From Streptomyces sp. A1277 (GTDB taxonomy: Bacteria > Actinomycetota > Actinomycetes > Streptomycetales > Streptomycetaceae): 64,000 bases of DNA. The notes below the pieces were generated by a model. That model made no database searches. It worked only from the letters and a program-made list of their open reading frames with translations, and was not told where the DNA came from. Shown here one piece after another: positions 40,640-48,627 of the stretch. Numbering within the stretch: the stretch's first letter is position 1; every line of letters begins with the position of its first letter. The position numbers and the translations under genes were made by a program. The DNA is taken from NCBI RefSeq assembly GCF_004795015.1, contig NZ_SSBI01000006.1:62001-126000 (forward strand), read 5' to 3'.

Positions 40640-42406
40640 CTACAGGTACTGCCCGGTGTTCGCCACCGTGTCGATGGAACGGCCGGTGTCCGCGCCCTGC
40701 TTTCCGGTGACGAGCGTGCGGATGAAGACGATCCGCTCGCCCTTCTTGCCGGAGATGCGGGCCCAGTCGTCCGGGTTGGTGGTGTTCGGCAGGTCCTCGT
40801 TCTCCTTGAACTCGTCCACGCATGCCTGGAGGAGGTGGGAGACGCGAAGGCCCTTCTGGCCGTGGTCGAGGAATGCCTTGATGGCCATCTTCTTGGCCCG
40901 GTCGACGATGTTCTGGATCATCGCGCCGGAGTTGAAGTCCTTGAAGTACAGGACCTCCTTGTCGCCGTTGGCGTACGTGACCTCGAGGAAGCGGTTCTCC
41001 TCGGACTCGGTGTACATCCGCTCGACGACCGACTGGATCATGGCGTGCGCGGCGGCTTCCTTGGAGCCGGTGTGCTCGGCCAGGTCGTCCGAGTGCAACG
41101 GCAGCGAGGGGGTGAGGTACTTCGCGAAGATGTCCTTCGCGGCCTCCGCGTCCGGACGCTCGATCTTGATCTTCACATCGAGCCGGCCGGGGCGCAGGAT
41201 CGCGGGGTCGATCATGTCCTCGCGGTTGGAGGCGCCGATGACGATGACGTTCTCCAGGCCCTCGACGCCGTCGATCTCGGCGAGCAGCTGGGGGACGATG
41301 GTGTTCTCCACGTCCGAGCTGACGCCGGATCCGCGGGTGCGGAAGAGGGACTCCATCTCGTCGAAGAAGACGATGACGGGGGTACCCTCGCTCGCCTTCT
41401 CGCGGGCACGCTGGAAGACCAGGCGGATGTGGCGCTCGGTCTCGCCGACGTACTTGTTGAGGAGTTCGGGGCCCTTGATGTTGAGGAAGTAGCTCTTTCC
41501 GGCGGGCTGGCCGGTGACCTCGGCGACCTTCTTCGCGAGGGAGTTGGCGACGGCCTTGGCGATGAGCGTCTTGCCGCAGCCGGGCGGGCCGTAGAGCAGG
41601 ATGCCCTTCGGCGGGCGCAGCTCGTGCTCGCGGAAGAGGTCGGGGTGGAGATAGGGGAGCTCGACCGCGTCCCGGATCAGCTCGATCTGGTCGCCCAGGC
41701 CGCCGATCTTGTCGTAGTCGATGTCCGGTACTTCTTCGAGGACGAGCTCTTCGACCTCGCTCTTGGGAACGACTTCGTAGACGTAGCCGGACCTGGGTTC
41801 GAGCAGCAGGGCGTCGCCGGGGCGGATGGTGATGTCCAGCAGCGGCTCGGCGAGCCTCACCACCCTTTCCTCGTCGGTGTGCCCGATGACCAGGGCGCGT
41901 TCGCCGTCCTCAAGGATCTCCTTGAGGGTGACGATGTCCCCGGCCCGCTCGAATTCCATGGCGTCGACCACGTTGAGCGCTTCGTTGAGCATGACTTCCT
42001 GGCCGCGCCGGAGGTCTTCGAGCTCGACGCTGGGACTGACGTTCACCCGGAGCTTGCGGCCCCCGGTGAAGATGTCGCAGGTGCCGTCCTCGTTGGCCTG
42101 CAGGAACACGCCGAAGCCTGCCGGTGGCTGTGCGAGCCGGTCGACCTCTTCCTTGAGGGCCACGATCTGGTCGCGGGCCTCGCGGAGTGTGCTTGCGAGC
42201 CGTTCGTTCTGGGCGGACACGCCTGCGAGGTTGGTCTGCAACTCGACGATCCGCTCTTCGAGAATCCTCGTATGACGCGGAGAGTCGGCGAGCTTACGTC
42301 GCAGGACGGCGATTTCCTGCTCAAGATAGGCGACCTGGCCGGCTGGGTCGTCGGACCCCCGCCCGGGCCGGATGCCGCGGTTGATGTCGTCGTCGTGGGC
42401 TGCCAC
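40640..42406 (-). CDS. mpa: Proteasome-associated AAA+ ATPase (Mpa/ARC)
   Basis: The protein has 588 residues from GTG 42406 (GAGGTG 6 nt upstream). It has an N-terminal coiled coil (about 24-92, the Pup-binding region), two OB folds (about 95-225), and an AAA+ domain with Walker A GPPGCGKT (273-280), Walker [11 protein letters not shown] (Asp349-Glu350) and [20 protein letters not shown]. The C-terminus is GQYL with the penultimate tyrosine needed to dock on and open the 20S core. It unfolds pupylated proteins. Known as ARC in streptomycetes. Confidence 0.96.
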   Translation of the reverse strand: MAAHDDDINRGIRPGRGSDDPAGQVAYLEQEIAVLRRKLADSPRHTRILEERIVELQTNLAGVSAQNERLASTLREARDQIVALKEEVDRLAQPPAGFGVFLQANEDGTCDIFTGGRKLRVNVSPSVELEDLRRGQEVMLNEALNVVDAMEFERAGDIVTLKEILEDGERALVIGHTDEERVVRLAEPLLDITIRPGDALLLEPRSGYVYEVVPKSEVEELVLEEVPDIDYDKIGGLGDQIELIRDAVELPYLHPDLFREHELRPPKGILLYGPPGCGKTLIAKAVANSLAKKVAEVTGQPAGKSYFLNIKGPELLNKYVGETERHIRLVFQRAREKASEGTPVIVFFDEMESLFRTRGSGVSSDVENTIVPQLLAEIDGVEGLENVIVIGASNREDMIDPAILRPGRLDVKIKIERPDAEAAKDIFAKYLTPSLPLHSDDLAEHTGSKEAAAHAMIQSVVERMYTESEENRFLEVTYANGDKEVLYFKDFNSGAMIQNIVDRAKKMAIKAFLDHGQKGLRVSHLLQACVDEFKENEDLPNTTNPDDWARISGKKGERIVFIRTLVTGKQGADTGRSIDTVANTGQYL

Positions 42407-42647
42407 GGTCCTCACCTCCTCCAAGGGGAGCTGGACGCTTCCTGACCCTACCTGGGTGGGTGGTGATTGAAACCCCTAGATCACAAAGACTGTGGGGTGT
42501 GTCCGATCTTCACCCTTGCGCTCTCCCTCGTCCCAGGTGAATACCCACCGTTCAACATCGGAAAGCCGCCGGTTGTATCGTCGAAGCGTTCAACACCCGT
42601 CAGGACTGGCTTTTTCCGGTCCGGATACGCAGGAAACGGCAGGCGAC

Positions 42648-42959
42648 ATGACCGTGCGGCAGGACGCTCCCACCGATGGCGAGGCGCAGGACCTGGAGGT
42701 CTGGATCGACCAGGACCTCTGCACGGGCGATGGGATCTGCGTGCAGTACGCGCCCGAGGTGTTCGAGCTGGACATCGACGGTCTGGCGTATGTGAAGAGC
42801 GACGAGGACGAGCTGCTCCAGGACAAGGGCGCGACCACCCCGGTGCCGCTGCCGCTGCTTCAGGACGTCGTCGACTCGGCGAAGGAGTGCCCGGGCGACT
42901 GCATCCACGTGCGGCGCGTTTCGGACAGGGTCGAGGTCTACGGGCCCGAGGCGGCCTGA
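42648..42959 (+). CDS. Single-cluster ferredoxin (3Fe-4S type)
   Basis: The 103-residue protein has cluster ligands Cys25 and Cys31 (CTGDGIC) and Cys81 (CPGDC, followed by an extra Cys85), the pattern of small actinobacterial ferredoxins that often serve P450s. VWIDQDLCTGDGICVQYAPE is typical. ATG 42648 with GGCAGG upstream. It is divergent from mpa. No P450 or reductase gene is adjacent, so its partner is unknown. Confidence 0.88.
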   Translation: MTVRQDAPTDGEAQDLEVWIDQDLCTGDGICVQYAPEVFELDIDGLAYVKSDEDELLQDKGATTPVPLPLLQDVVDSAKECPGDCIHVRRVSDRVEVYGPEAA

Positions 42960-42981
42960 TCCCCGGCGGCCGGGCGGGCGG

Positions 42982-43665
42982 TCAGACGCCCTTGTCGGAG
43001 GGCCCGGCCGTCCGGCCGGTGCGGATGAAGGCGCCGTTCTGCCACTTCCAGGTCACTTTCTCCTGCTGGTCGGGGCAGCAGGAGGGTACGGAGGACGAGG
43101 AGTAGCCGAGGAGCGTGGCGGAGATGACGCGGTCGCGGACCGTGAAGTCGCCGATGCTCAGTTGCTGGGCGGGGTCCACCAGGGTCGCGACGATCCGGGG
43201 AGTGGCCCCGCTTCCCTGTGTGAGGACGTAGACGCCGCTGGGCGGGGTGCCCAGTCCGGCCGCGCAGTGGACGACGGCGACGGTCTCGGGCCGGCCGTCG
43301 CCGTCGAGGTCGCCGGGTGCCTCCTTGGCCACCGTGTTGCCGAGGTCGCCGCAGTCGAGCGGGAAGGCCGCCTTGGCGGGGTCGGGCGCCGCGGCGCGGA
43401 CGGTGCCGTGCCGGGCGCCGGCGGCCGGGTGGGGCGTGGAGGCCGAGGCGCTCGCGTCCGGCTGGAGCAGACCGGCGGCCGCGACGACGGCGGCCATGGC
43501 GGCCGCGGTGGCGAGCCAGTGCATCGGCCTGGTGTCGGTGTGCGCGAGGTCCGGGAGCGCGGAGGGCTGCACGCGGGATGTCTCCTGTTGTGGTTCCTGT
43601 GGTGCGGGATGCCGGATGAGGCGGTGCCGCCGCCTCGGCGTCGGCGGTGCGGGGGTGGCCAGCAT
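42982..43665 (-). CDS. Exported protein with VCBS/FG-GAP-like motif, unknown function
   Basis: The protein has 227 residues from ATG 43665 (GAGG 9 nt upstream). A basic N-terminus of about 45 residues precedes a hydrophobic helix (about 48-66, WLATAAAMAAVVAAAGLL) acting as signal or anchor. Then comes a Ser/Ala linker and a domain with DLDGDGRPETVAVVHCAA, an FG-GAP/EF-hand-like calcium motif. Four cysteines, two adjacent (PSCCPDQQEKVTWKWQ), follow. It resembles LppP/LprE-type envelope proteins only loosely. It converges with the ferredoxin gene. Confidence 0.7.
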   Translation of the reverse strand: MLATPAPPTPRRRHRLIRHPAPQEPQQETSRVQPSALPDLAHTDTRPMHWLATAAAMAAVVAAAGLLQPDASASASTPHPAAGARHGTVRAAAPDPAKAAFPLDCGDLGNTVAKEAPGDLDGDGRPETVAVVHCAAGLGTPPSGVYVLTQGSGATPRIVATLVDPAQQLSIGDFTVRDRVISATLLGYSSSSVPSCCPDQQEKVTWKWQNGAFIRTGRTAGPSDKGV

Positions 43666-43755
43666 CGTGCCACACCTCACACGGCAGGGGAACGGTGGGG
43701 TGGCGGAGGATCACGGCCCCCGCGCAGGCCCGGGGAACCGTGACGGGAACGAAAA

Positions 43756-43805
43756 GGCGCCGCCGCCGGGCTCCCGGGTCGGTCCGGGAACTCGGCGGCG
43801 GCGCC
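43756..43805 (-). terminator. Intrinsic terminator after trmI
   Basis: A 13-bp GC stem (43756-43768 with 43793-43805) with an inner 5-bp stem in its loop, followed on the minus strand by TTTT. It begins 17 nt after the trmI stop. Confidence 0.85.
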
Positions 43806-43821
43806 GGTGCGTTGCGGGAGG

Positions 43822-44730
43822 TCAGTCCCGGGGGGCGGAGCCGCTCTGGCTGCCCGGGCCGTCGTAGTCCTCGCCGTAGGCGCCCTTGGAGGGGCGGCGG
43901 CGCCGGGCCGGGGCCTGGACGCCGTCGGCGAGCCGGCGGGCGGTGACGAGGAAGCCGGTGTGGCCGATCATGCGGTGGTCCGGGCGGACGGCGAGTCCCT
44001 CGACGTGCCAGTTGCGGATCATCGACTCCCAGGGCTGCGGTTCGGCGAAGCAGCCGTTCTCGCGGATGGACTCGACCGTCCGGGAGAGCTGGGTGGTGGT
44101 GGCGACGTACGCGCAGAGGATGCCGCCGGGGACGAGCGCCTTGGAGACGGCGTCCAGGCATTCCCAGGGCGCCAGCATGTCCAGCACGACGCGGTCCACG
44201 TCGGTGTCCGTGAGGTTGTCCTGGAGGTCGCCGACGGTGAGCTGCCAGGCCGGGTGGGGGCTGCCGAAGTAGCGCTCGACGTTCTGCTGGGCGATCTCGG
44301 CGAAGTCCTCGCGGCGCTCGTAGGAGTGCAGCATGCCCTGTTCGCCGATGGCGCGGAGCAGGAAGGTGGAGAGCGCGCCCGAGCCGACGCCCGCCTCCAC
44401 GACGCGGGCGCCGGGGAAGATGTCGCCGAAGGCGAGGATCTGCCCCGCGTCCTTCGGGTAGACCACGGCGGCGCCGCGGGGCATGGACAGGACGTAGTCG
44501 GGGAGCAGGGGGCGCAGCGCGAGGTAGGCGACGTTTCCCGTGGTACGGACCACACTGCCCTCGGGGGCACCGATCAGCTCGTCGTGCGGGAAAGAACCCT
44601 TGTGGGTGTGGAAGTTCTTTCCGGCTTCGAGCGTGAAGGTGTGGTGGCGTCCCTTGGGATCGGTGAGCTGGACCTGGTCCCCGACCTTGAAGGGCCCGCG
44701 TCGGCGGGCGGCACCGGTCGGTTCAGACAT
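43822..44730 (-). CDS. trmI: tRNA (adenine-N1-)-methyltransferase TrmI
   Basis: The 302-residue class I methyltransferase has SAM-binding GARVVEAGVGSGALSTFLL, HSYERREDFAEIAQQNVERY and DRVVLDMLAPWE, with N-terminal RRGPFKVGDQVQLTDPKGRH. It methylates A58 (m1A) in the T-loop of tRNAs. The C-terminal tail from about 275 is basic and disordered. ATG 44730. It is co-oriented with the upstream protease gene (60-nt gap). Confidence 0.94.
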   Translation of the reverse strand: MSEPTGAARRRGPFKVGDQVQLTDPKGRHHTFTLEAGKNFHTHKGSFPHDELIGAPEGSVVRTTGNVAYLALRPLLPDYVLSMPRGAAVVYPKDAGQILAFGDIFPGARVVEAGVGSGALSTFLLRAIGEQGMLHSYERREDFAEIAQQNVERYFGSPHPAWQLTVGDLQDNLTDTDVDRVVLDMLAPWECLDAVSKALVPGGILCAYVATTTQLSRTVESIRENGCFAEPQPWESMIRNWHVEGLAVRPDHRMIGHTGFLVTARRLADGVQAPARRRRPSKGAYGEDYDGPGSQSGSAPRD

Positions 44731-44790
44731 GTGACCAGCGTACCGGTGTTTCGGGGGCCGCCGACCGCTGCCCGTACAGACGTGCGAGCG

Positions 44791-46041
44791 TCAGGCGGCG
44801 GGGCGGGCCATGGCGGCGACGAAGGCCCGCTCGACGTCGGCGGTGGAGAGGACCCCGTAGATCTCACCGGTCTCCTCCACGACGAGGTACTCGGTGGCGG
44901 GGGCGGCCTTGAGGCGGTCCAGGAGGGCTTCGCCGGCGAGTTCGGCGGAGACCTTCATGCCGTCGGTGAGGTCTTGGGCGAGGCCGCTGACGGGGACCCA
45001 GGGTCGGCGGTGCTCGGGGATGCCGACGATGGCGGTCTCCCGGACGAGGGCCTTGGGTGTGCCGTTGCCGTCGACCACGACGAGCGCGCGGGCGCCGGCT
45101 TCGTTGGCGCGGCGCAGGGCCTCGGAGAGCGGGGTGGCGGCCTCGACGGGGACGGCGCGCCGGGTGAGGCTGCGGGCGCGCAGGTCGGGGAGGTGTTCGC
45201 GGAGCCGGGCCATGCGCAGGCTGTTGCCCGCGCCGGTCCAGATGATGGCGGCGAGGATCGCGGCGAGCAGGGCGTCGGTGACGGTTTCCATGCCGCTGAT
45301 CTCGCCGGGGTCGTTGCCGAGGGCCCCAGTGCGGGTGAGCAGGGGCAGGCCGATGAGGGTGCCGACGGCGAGGGCGCGGCCGACCCAGGCGGCGGCGACG
45401 GTGCCGCTCATGGGGCGGCCGGTGATCTTCCAGACGACGGCCCTGAGCATGCGGCCGCCGTCGAGCGGGAGTCCGGGCAGCAGGTTGAAGGCGGCGACGA
45501 TGAGGTTGGAGATCATCAGCCCGCCGAGCAGGACGGCGGGGACGGTGCCGCGCTCGACGAAGAGCAGCGGTACGTAGAAGAGGCCGGCCAGGACCAGGGA
45601 GAGCAGCGGGCCCACGAAGGCGAGGACGAATTCGCGGCCGGGGGTCTCGGTCTCCTTCTCGATCTCGGAGACGCCGCCGAAGAACTGGAGCTGGATGCGG
45701 CGGACGGGGAGCTTGTAGCGCAGCGCGGCGACCGTGTGCGCGAGTTCGTGCACGAGCACGGAGGCGTAGAAGGCGATCGCGAAGAAGAGCGCGACGAGGT
45801 AGCGGGCTGCGCCGAGGCCGGGCAGGATCCGGTCGAGCTGGCCGCCGAAGACCCAGGTGATCAGGGCCGCCACCACGAACCAGCTGGGGGCGACGTAGAC
45901 GGGTACGCCGAAGGGGCGGCCCATGAGGATGCCGCCTCCCGGCTCGTCCCGGCGCCGGGGCGCGCCCTTGCCGGGGTCGTCGCCGGGGCCGGTTCCCCCC
46001 GGGCCGGGGCGCGGCTGCCGGCTGTCGCCGCTCTCGTCCAC
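44791..46041 (-). CDS. Site-2-type (M50) membrane metalloprotease with CBS domains
   Basis: The protein has 416 residues from GTG 46041 (AAGGGA 4 nt upstream). The active-site helix has HELAH (His98, Glu99, His102), and LPGLPLDGGRML supplies the third zinc ligand. Five to six membrane helices are followed by two CBS domains (about 300-410), the SpoIVFB/Rv1117-like arrangement that senses nucleotides. The substrate is unknown; S2P enzymes cut anti-sigma factors within the membrane, so RskA (17246-18010) is one possible target, purely speculative. Divergent from the RecB-like gene. Confidence 0.9.
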   Translation of the reverse strand: MDESGDSRQPRPGPGGTGPGDDPGKGAPRRRDEPGGGILMGRPFGVPVYVAPSWFVVAALITWVFGGQLDRILPGLGAARYLVALFFAIAFYASVLVHELAHTVAALRYKLPVRRIQLQFFGGVSEIEKETETPGREFVLAFVGPLLSLVLAGLFYVPLLFVERGTVPAVLLGGLMISNLIVAAFNLLPGLPLDGGRMLRAVVWKITGRPMSGTVAAAWVGRALAVGTLIGLPLLTRTGALGNDPGEISGMETVTDALLAAILAAIIWTGAGNSLRMARLREHLPDLRARSLTRRAVPVEAATPLSEALRRANEAGARALVVVDGNGTPKALVRETAIVGIPEHRRPWVPVSGLAQDLTDGMKVSAELAGEALLDRLKAAPATEYLVVEETGEIYGVLSTADVERAFVAAMARPAA

Positions 46042-46147
46042 GGGGTCCCTTCGGTTCGGTGCCCTTCGGCACGATGATGCGGTGTTCGAGGGTCTGTGGT
46101 CGATGGTATGCCGGTTGGTGTCAGTGGGGGGTCGTAGGGTCTTCGTC

Positions 46148-47059
46148 ATGACCTCCGTTCCGCCCCGGCCGCAGCCGCCCTCGTCGCTCTCTCCGTCGCG
46201 GGCGAGTGACTTCATGCAGTGCCCCCTGCTGTACCGCTTCCGGGTCATCGACAAGCTGCCCCAGAAGCCCAGTGAGGCCGCTACCCGTGGCACGCTGGTC
46301 CATGCGGTGCTTGAGCGGCTGTTCGACAATCCGGCGGCGGAGCGCACGCCCGGCCGGGCGACGGCGCTGGTCCCGGGGCAGTGGGACCGGCTGCTGGAGT
46401 CGAAGCCGGAGCTCTCCGAGCTCTTCGCGCAGGATCCGGAGGGCGAGCGGCTGGCGCAGTGGCTGGCGCAGGCGGAGCGGCTGGTGGAGCGCTGGTTCTC
46501 GCTGGAGGACCCGACGCGTCTTGAGCCGGCGGAGCGCGAGCTGTTCGTGGAGACGGAGCTGGAGTCGGGGCTGCGGCTGCGCGGGGTGATCGACCGGATC
46601 GATGTGGCGCCGACGGGCGAGGTCCGGATCGTCGACTACAAGACGGGGAAGGCGCCGCGTCCGGAGTACGCGGAGGGCGCCCTGTTCCAGATGAAGTTCT
46701 ACGCCCTGGTCGTGTGGCGGCTGAAGGGTGTGGTGCCGCGCCGGCTGCAGCTGGTCTATCTGGGCAGCGGTGACGTGATGACGTACGACCCGGTCGTGGC
46801 GGACCTGGAGCGGGTGGAGCGCAAGCTGCTGGCGCTGTGGGAGGCGATCTCGCTGGCCACGCGGACGGGCGAGTGGCGGCCGCGGCCGACGAAGCTGTGC
46901 GGCTGGTGCGATCACCAGGCGCTCTGTCCCGAATTCGGCGGGACTCCCCCGGTCTATCCGCTGACCGTGCGCCCGGCGGATCCGGCGGAGGATGACCAGG
47001 GCAGAATGGACCCGGTCCGGGCTGAGGCCGGCCGGCCTGTGGCCCTTGACGGGCATTGA
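46148..47059 (+). CDS. RecB-family exonuclease with Fe-S cluster motif
   Basis: The 303-residue protein has a PD-(D/E)XK nuclease core: ATRGTLVHAVLERLF, RGVIDRIDVAPTGEVRIVDY and KTGK. A Fe-S cage is suggested by Cys25 (FMQCPLLYRF) and the C-terminal CGWCDHQALCPEF, as in AddB/Cas4-type nucleases. It probably processes DNA ends. ATG 46148 with AGGG 8 nt upstream. It is followed 9 nt later by a response regulator. Confidence 0.9.
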   Translation: MTSVPPRPQPPSSLSPSRASDFMQCPLLYRFRVIDKLPQKPSEAATRGTLVHAVLERLFDNPAAERTPGRATALVPGQWDRLLESKPELSELFAQDPEGERLAQWLAQAERLVERWFSLEDPTRLEPAERELFVETELESGLRLRGVIDRIDVAPTGEVRIVDYKTGKAPRPEYAEGALFQMKFYALVVWRLKGVVPRRLQLVYLGSGDVMTYDPVVADLERVERKLLALWEAISLATRTGEWRPRPTKLCGWCDHQALCPEFGGTPPVYPLTVRPADPAEDDQGRMDPVRAEAGRPVALDGH

Positions 47060-47068
47060 GGAGATCTG

Positions 47069-47740
47069 GTGGCTATCCGCGTCCTTCTGGTCGACGACCA
47101 ACCGCTGCTGCGCACCGGCTTCCGGATGATTCTGGAGGCCGAGGGCGATCTGGCGGTGGTCGGTGAGGCCGGTGACGGTCTCCAGGCCATCGACCAGGTG
47201 CGCGCGCTCCAGCCCGATGTGGTGCTCATGGACATCCGGATGCCCCGGATGGACGGGGTCGAGGCGACCCGCCAGATCACCGGCCCGGGCCGGGACGGTC
47301 CGGCCAAGGTGCTGGTGCTGACCACGTTCGACCTCGACGAGTACGTGGTGGAGGCGCTGCGGGCGGGCGCGAGCGGCTTCCTGCTGAAGGACGCGCCGGC
47401 CGATGAGCTGGTTCAGGCCATCCGGGTGGTGGCGGGCGGCGAGGCGATGCTCGCCCCGAGCGTCACGCGCCGGCTGCTCGACAAGTACGCGGACCACCTG
47501 CCGTCCGGCGAGGAGCCGGTGCCGGACACGCTGCACACGCTGACGGACCGCGAGGTGGAGGTCCTGAAGCTGGTGGCGCGCGGCCTGTCGAACGCGGAGA
47601 TCGCCGCCGACCTGTTCGTCAGCGAGACGACGGTGAAGACGCACGTGGGCCATGTGCTGACGAAGCTGGGCCTGCGCGACCGCGTGCAGGCCGCGGTGTA
47701 CGCGTACGAGAGCGGCCTGGTGCGCCCCGGCGCCCAGTGA
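47069..47740 (+). CDS. NarL/LuxR-family response regulator (orphan)
   Basis: The 223-residue protein has a receiver domain (1-120; acidic Asp9/Asp10, phospho-acceptor Asp55 in VVLMDIRMPRMDG, Lys in SGFLLKDAP) and a C-terminal LuxR HTH (about 150-212; LTDREVEVLKLVARGLSNAE, TVKTHVGHVLTKLGLRDR). GTG 47069 with GAGGAG 5 nt upstream. No histidine kinase gene lies in the neighbourhood, so its partner is elsewhere or it is an orphan. Confidence 0.92.
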   Translation: MAIRVLLVDDQPLLRTGFRMILEAEGDLAVVGEAGDGLQAIDQVRALQPDVVLMDIRMPRMDGVEATRQITGPGRDGPAKVLVLTTFDLDEYVVEALRAGASGFLLKDAPADELVQAIRVVAGGEAMLAPSVTRRLLDKYADHLPSGEEPVPDTLHTLTDREVEVLKLVARGLSNAEIAADLFVSETTVKTHVGHVLTKLGLRDRVQAAVYAYESGLVRPGAQ

Positions 47741-47815
47741 GGCGTGGGCGGGGGCCCGGGGGTGTCTCGCGTGCCTCGCGGCGGGCTTCGTGGCCGTGCG
47801 CCGCGCCTGGTCCGT

Positions 47816-48508
47816 TCAGGTGACCAGGCCCCTGAGGAACGCGAGATCGACTTCTTCGAGGGAGCCCACGACGACCCGGCCGGCGGCGGGCGCGATCGGT
47901 GAGACCGAGGGCACCGCGACGACCCGGCAGCCGGCCGCCTCCGCCGCGGCGACCCCGGTCGCGGTGTCCTCGATGACGGCGCACAGCCGGGGGTCGGCGC
48001 CGAAGCCGCGGGCGGCGGTGAGGTAGGGCTCGGGGTGCGGCTTGGTGCGGGTGACCTCGTCGCCCGCGACGGTGAGCGCGAAGTGGTGGCGGCCCACGGA
48101 GTCAAGGACCCGGTCGATGATCCGGCGGTGCGAGGCGGAGACGAGGGCGGTGGGGATCTCGTGCCGGTGCAGTTCGGCCAGGAGTCTCGCGGCGCCCGGC
48201 ATCAGCGGCACGCCGCGGCCGATGCGCTTCTCGAACCGGTCGTTGAGCAGCACGGTCAGCTCGTCCAGGGTGACGTCGGCTCCGGTGACCTCGATGAGGT
48301 AGCCGGCGCTGCGGGTCATCGGCCCCCCGACGACGACCTCGCGCCACGCCTCGTCCAGCCGGTGCCCGAGGTCGGCGAAGACCTCGGCCTCGACGTCCCA
48401 CCAGAAGCCCTCGGTGTCGACCAAGGTGCCGTCCATGTCGAGGAACACGGCCTGGAGGGCAGCGCCCTCGGCCGTACGGGTCAGGGACGCGGGAACCGTA
48501 CTGGTCAT
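47816..48508 (-). CDS. HAD-superfamily phosphatase (beta-phosphoglucomutase/sugar phosphatase-like)
   Basis: The 230-residue protein has the HAD motifs DMDGTLVDTEG (Asp24, Asp26), VSASH (motif II Ser), TKPHPEPYL (Lys) and VIEDTATGVAAAEAAG (acidic motif IV). A C1-type helical cap sits between motifs I and II. Small phosphorylated substrate unknown. ATG 48508 with GGAAGGTG upstream. It follows metH on the same strand but after a hairpin. Confidence 0.9.
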   Translation of the reverse strand: MTSTVPASLTRTAEGAALQAVFLDMDGTLVDTEGFWWDVEAEVFADLGHRLDEAWREVVVGGPMTRSAGYLIEVTGADVTLDELTVLLNDRFEKRIGRGVPLMPGAARLLAELHRHEIPTALVSASHRRIIDRVLDSVGRHHFALTVAGDEVTRTKPHPEPYLTAARGFGADPRLCAVIEDTATGVAAAEAAGCRVVAVPSVSPIAPAAGRVVVGSLEEVDLAFLRGLVT

Positions 48509-48535
48509 CCGGCACACCTTCCATGAGGGACGAGA

Positions 48536-48573
48536 AGGCCGGCCGCCCGTCCCGGAGGAAGGGCGACCGGCCT
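48536..48573 (-). terminator. Hairpin between metH and the HAD phosphatase gene
   Basis: A 13-position stem with one mismatch (48536-48548 with 48561-48573) and a 12-nt loop, 54 nt after the metH stop. Confidence 0.65.
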
Positions 48574-48627
48574 GCATTGGACCGACCAGTGTACGACCTG
48601 ATCGGCTACCGCGCGGCGAACGGTGTC

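Noticed and set aside
44791-46041. The M50 protease as the RskA-cleaving enzyme
   Set aside because: Functionally attractive but the genes are 27 kb apart and the CBS-containing S2P class is usually not the anti-sigma protease (Rip1 type has PDZ domains), so no claim is made.
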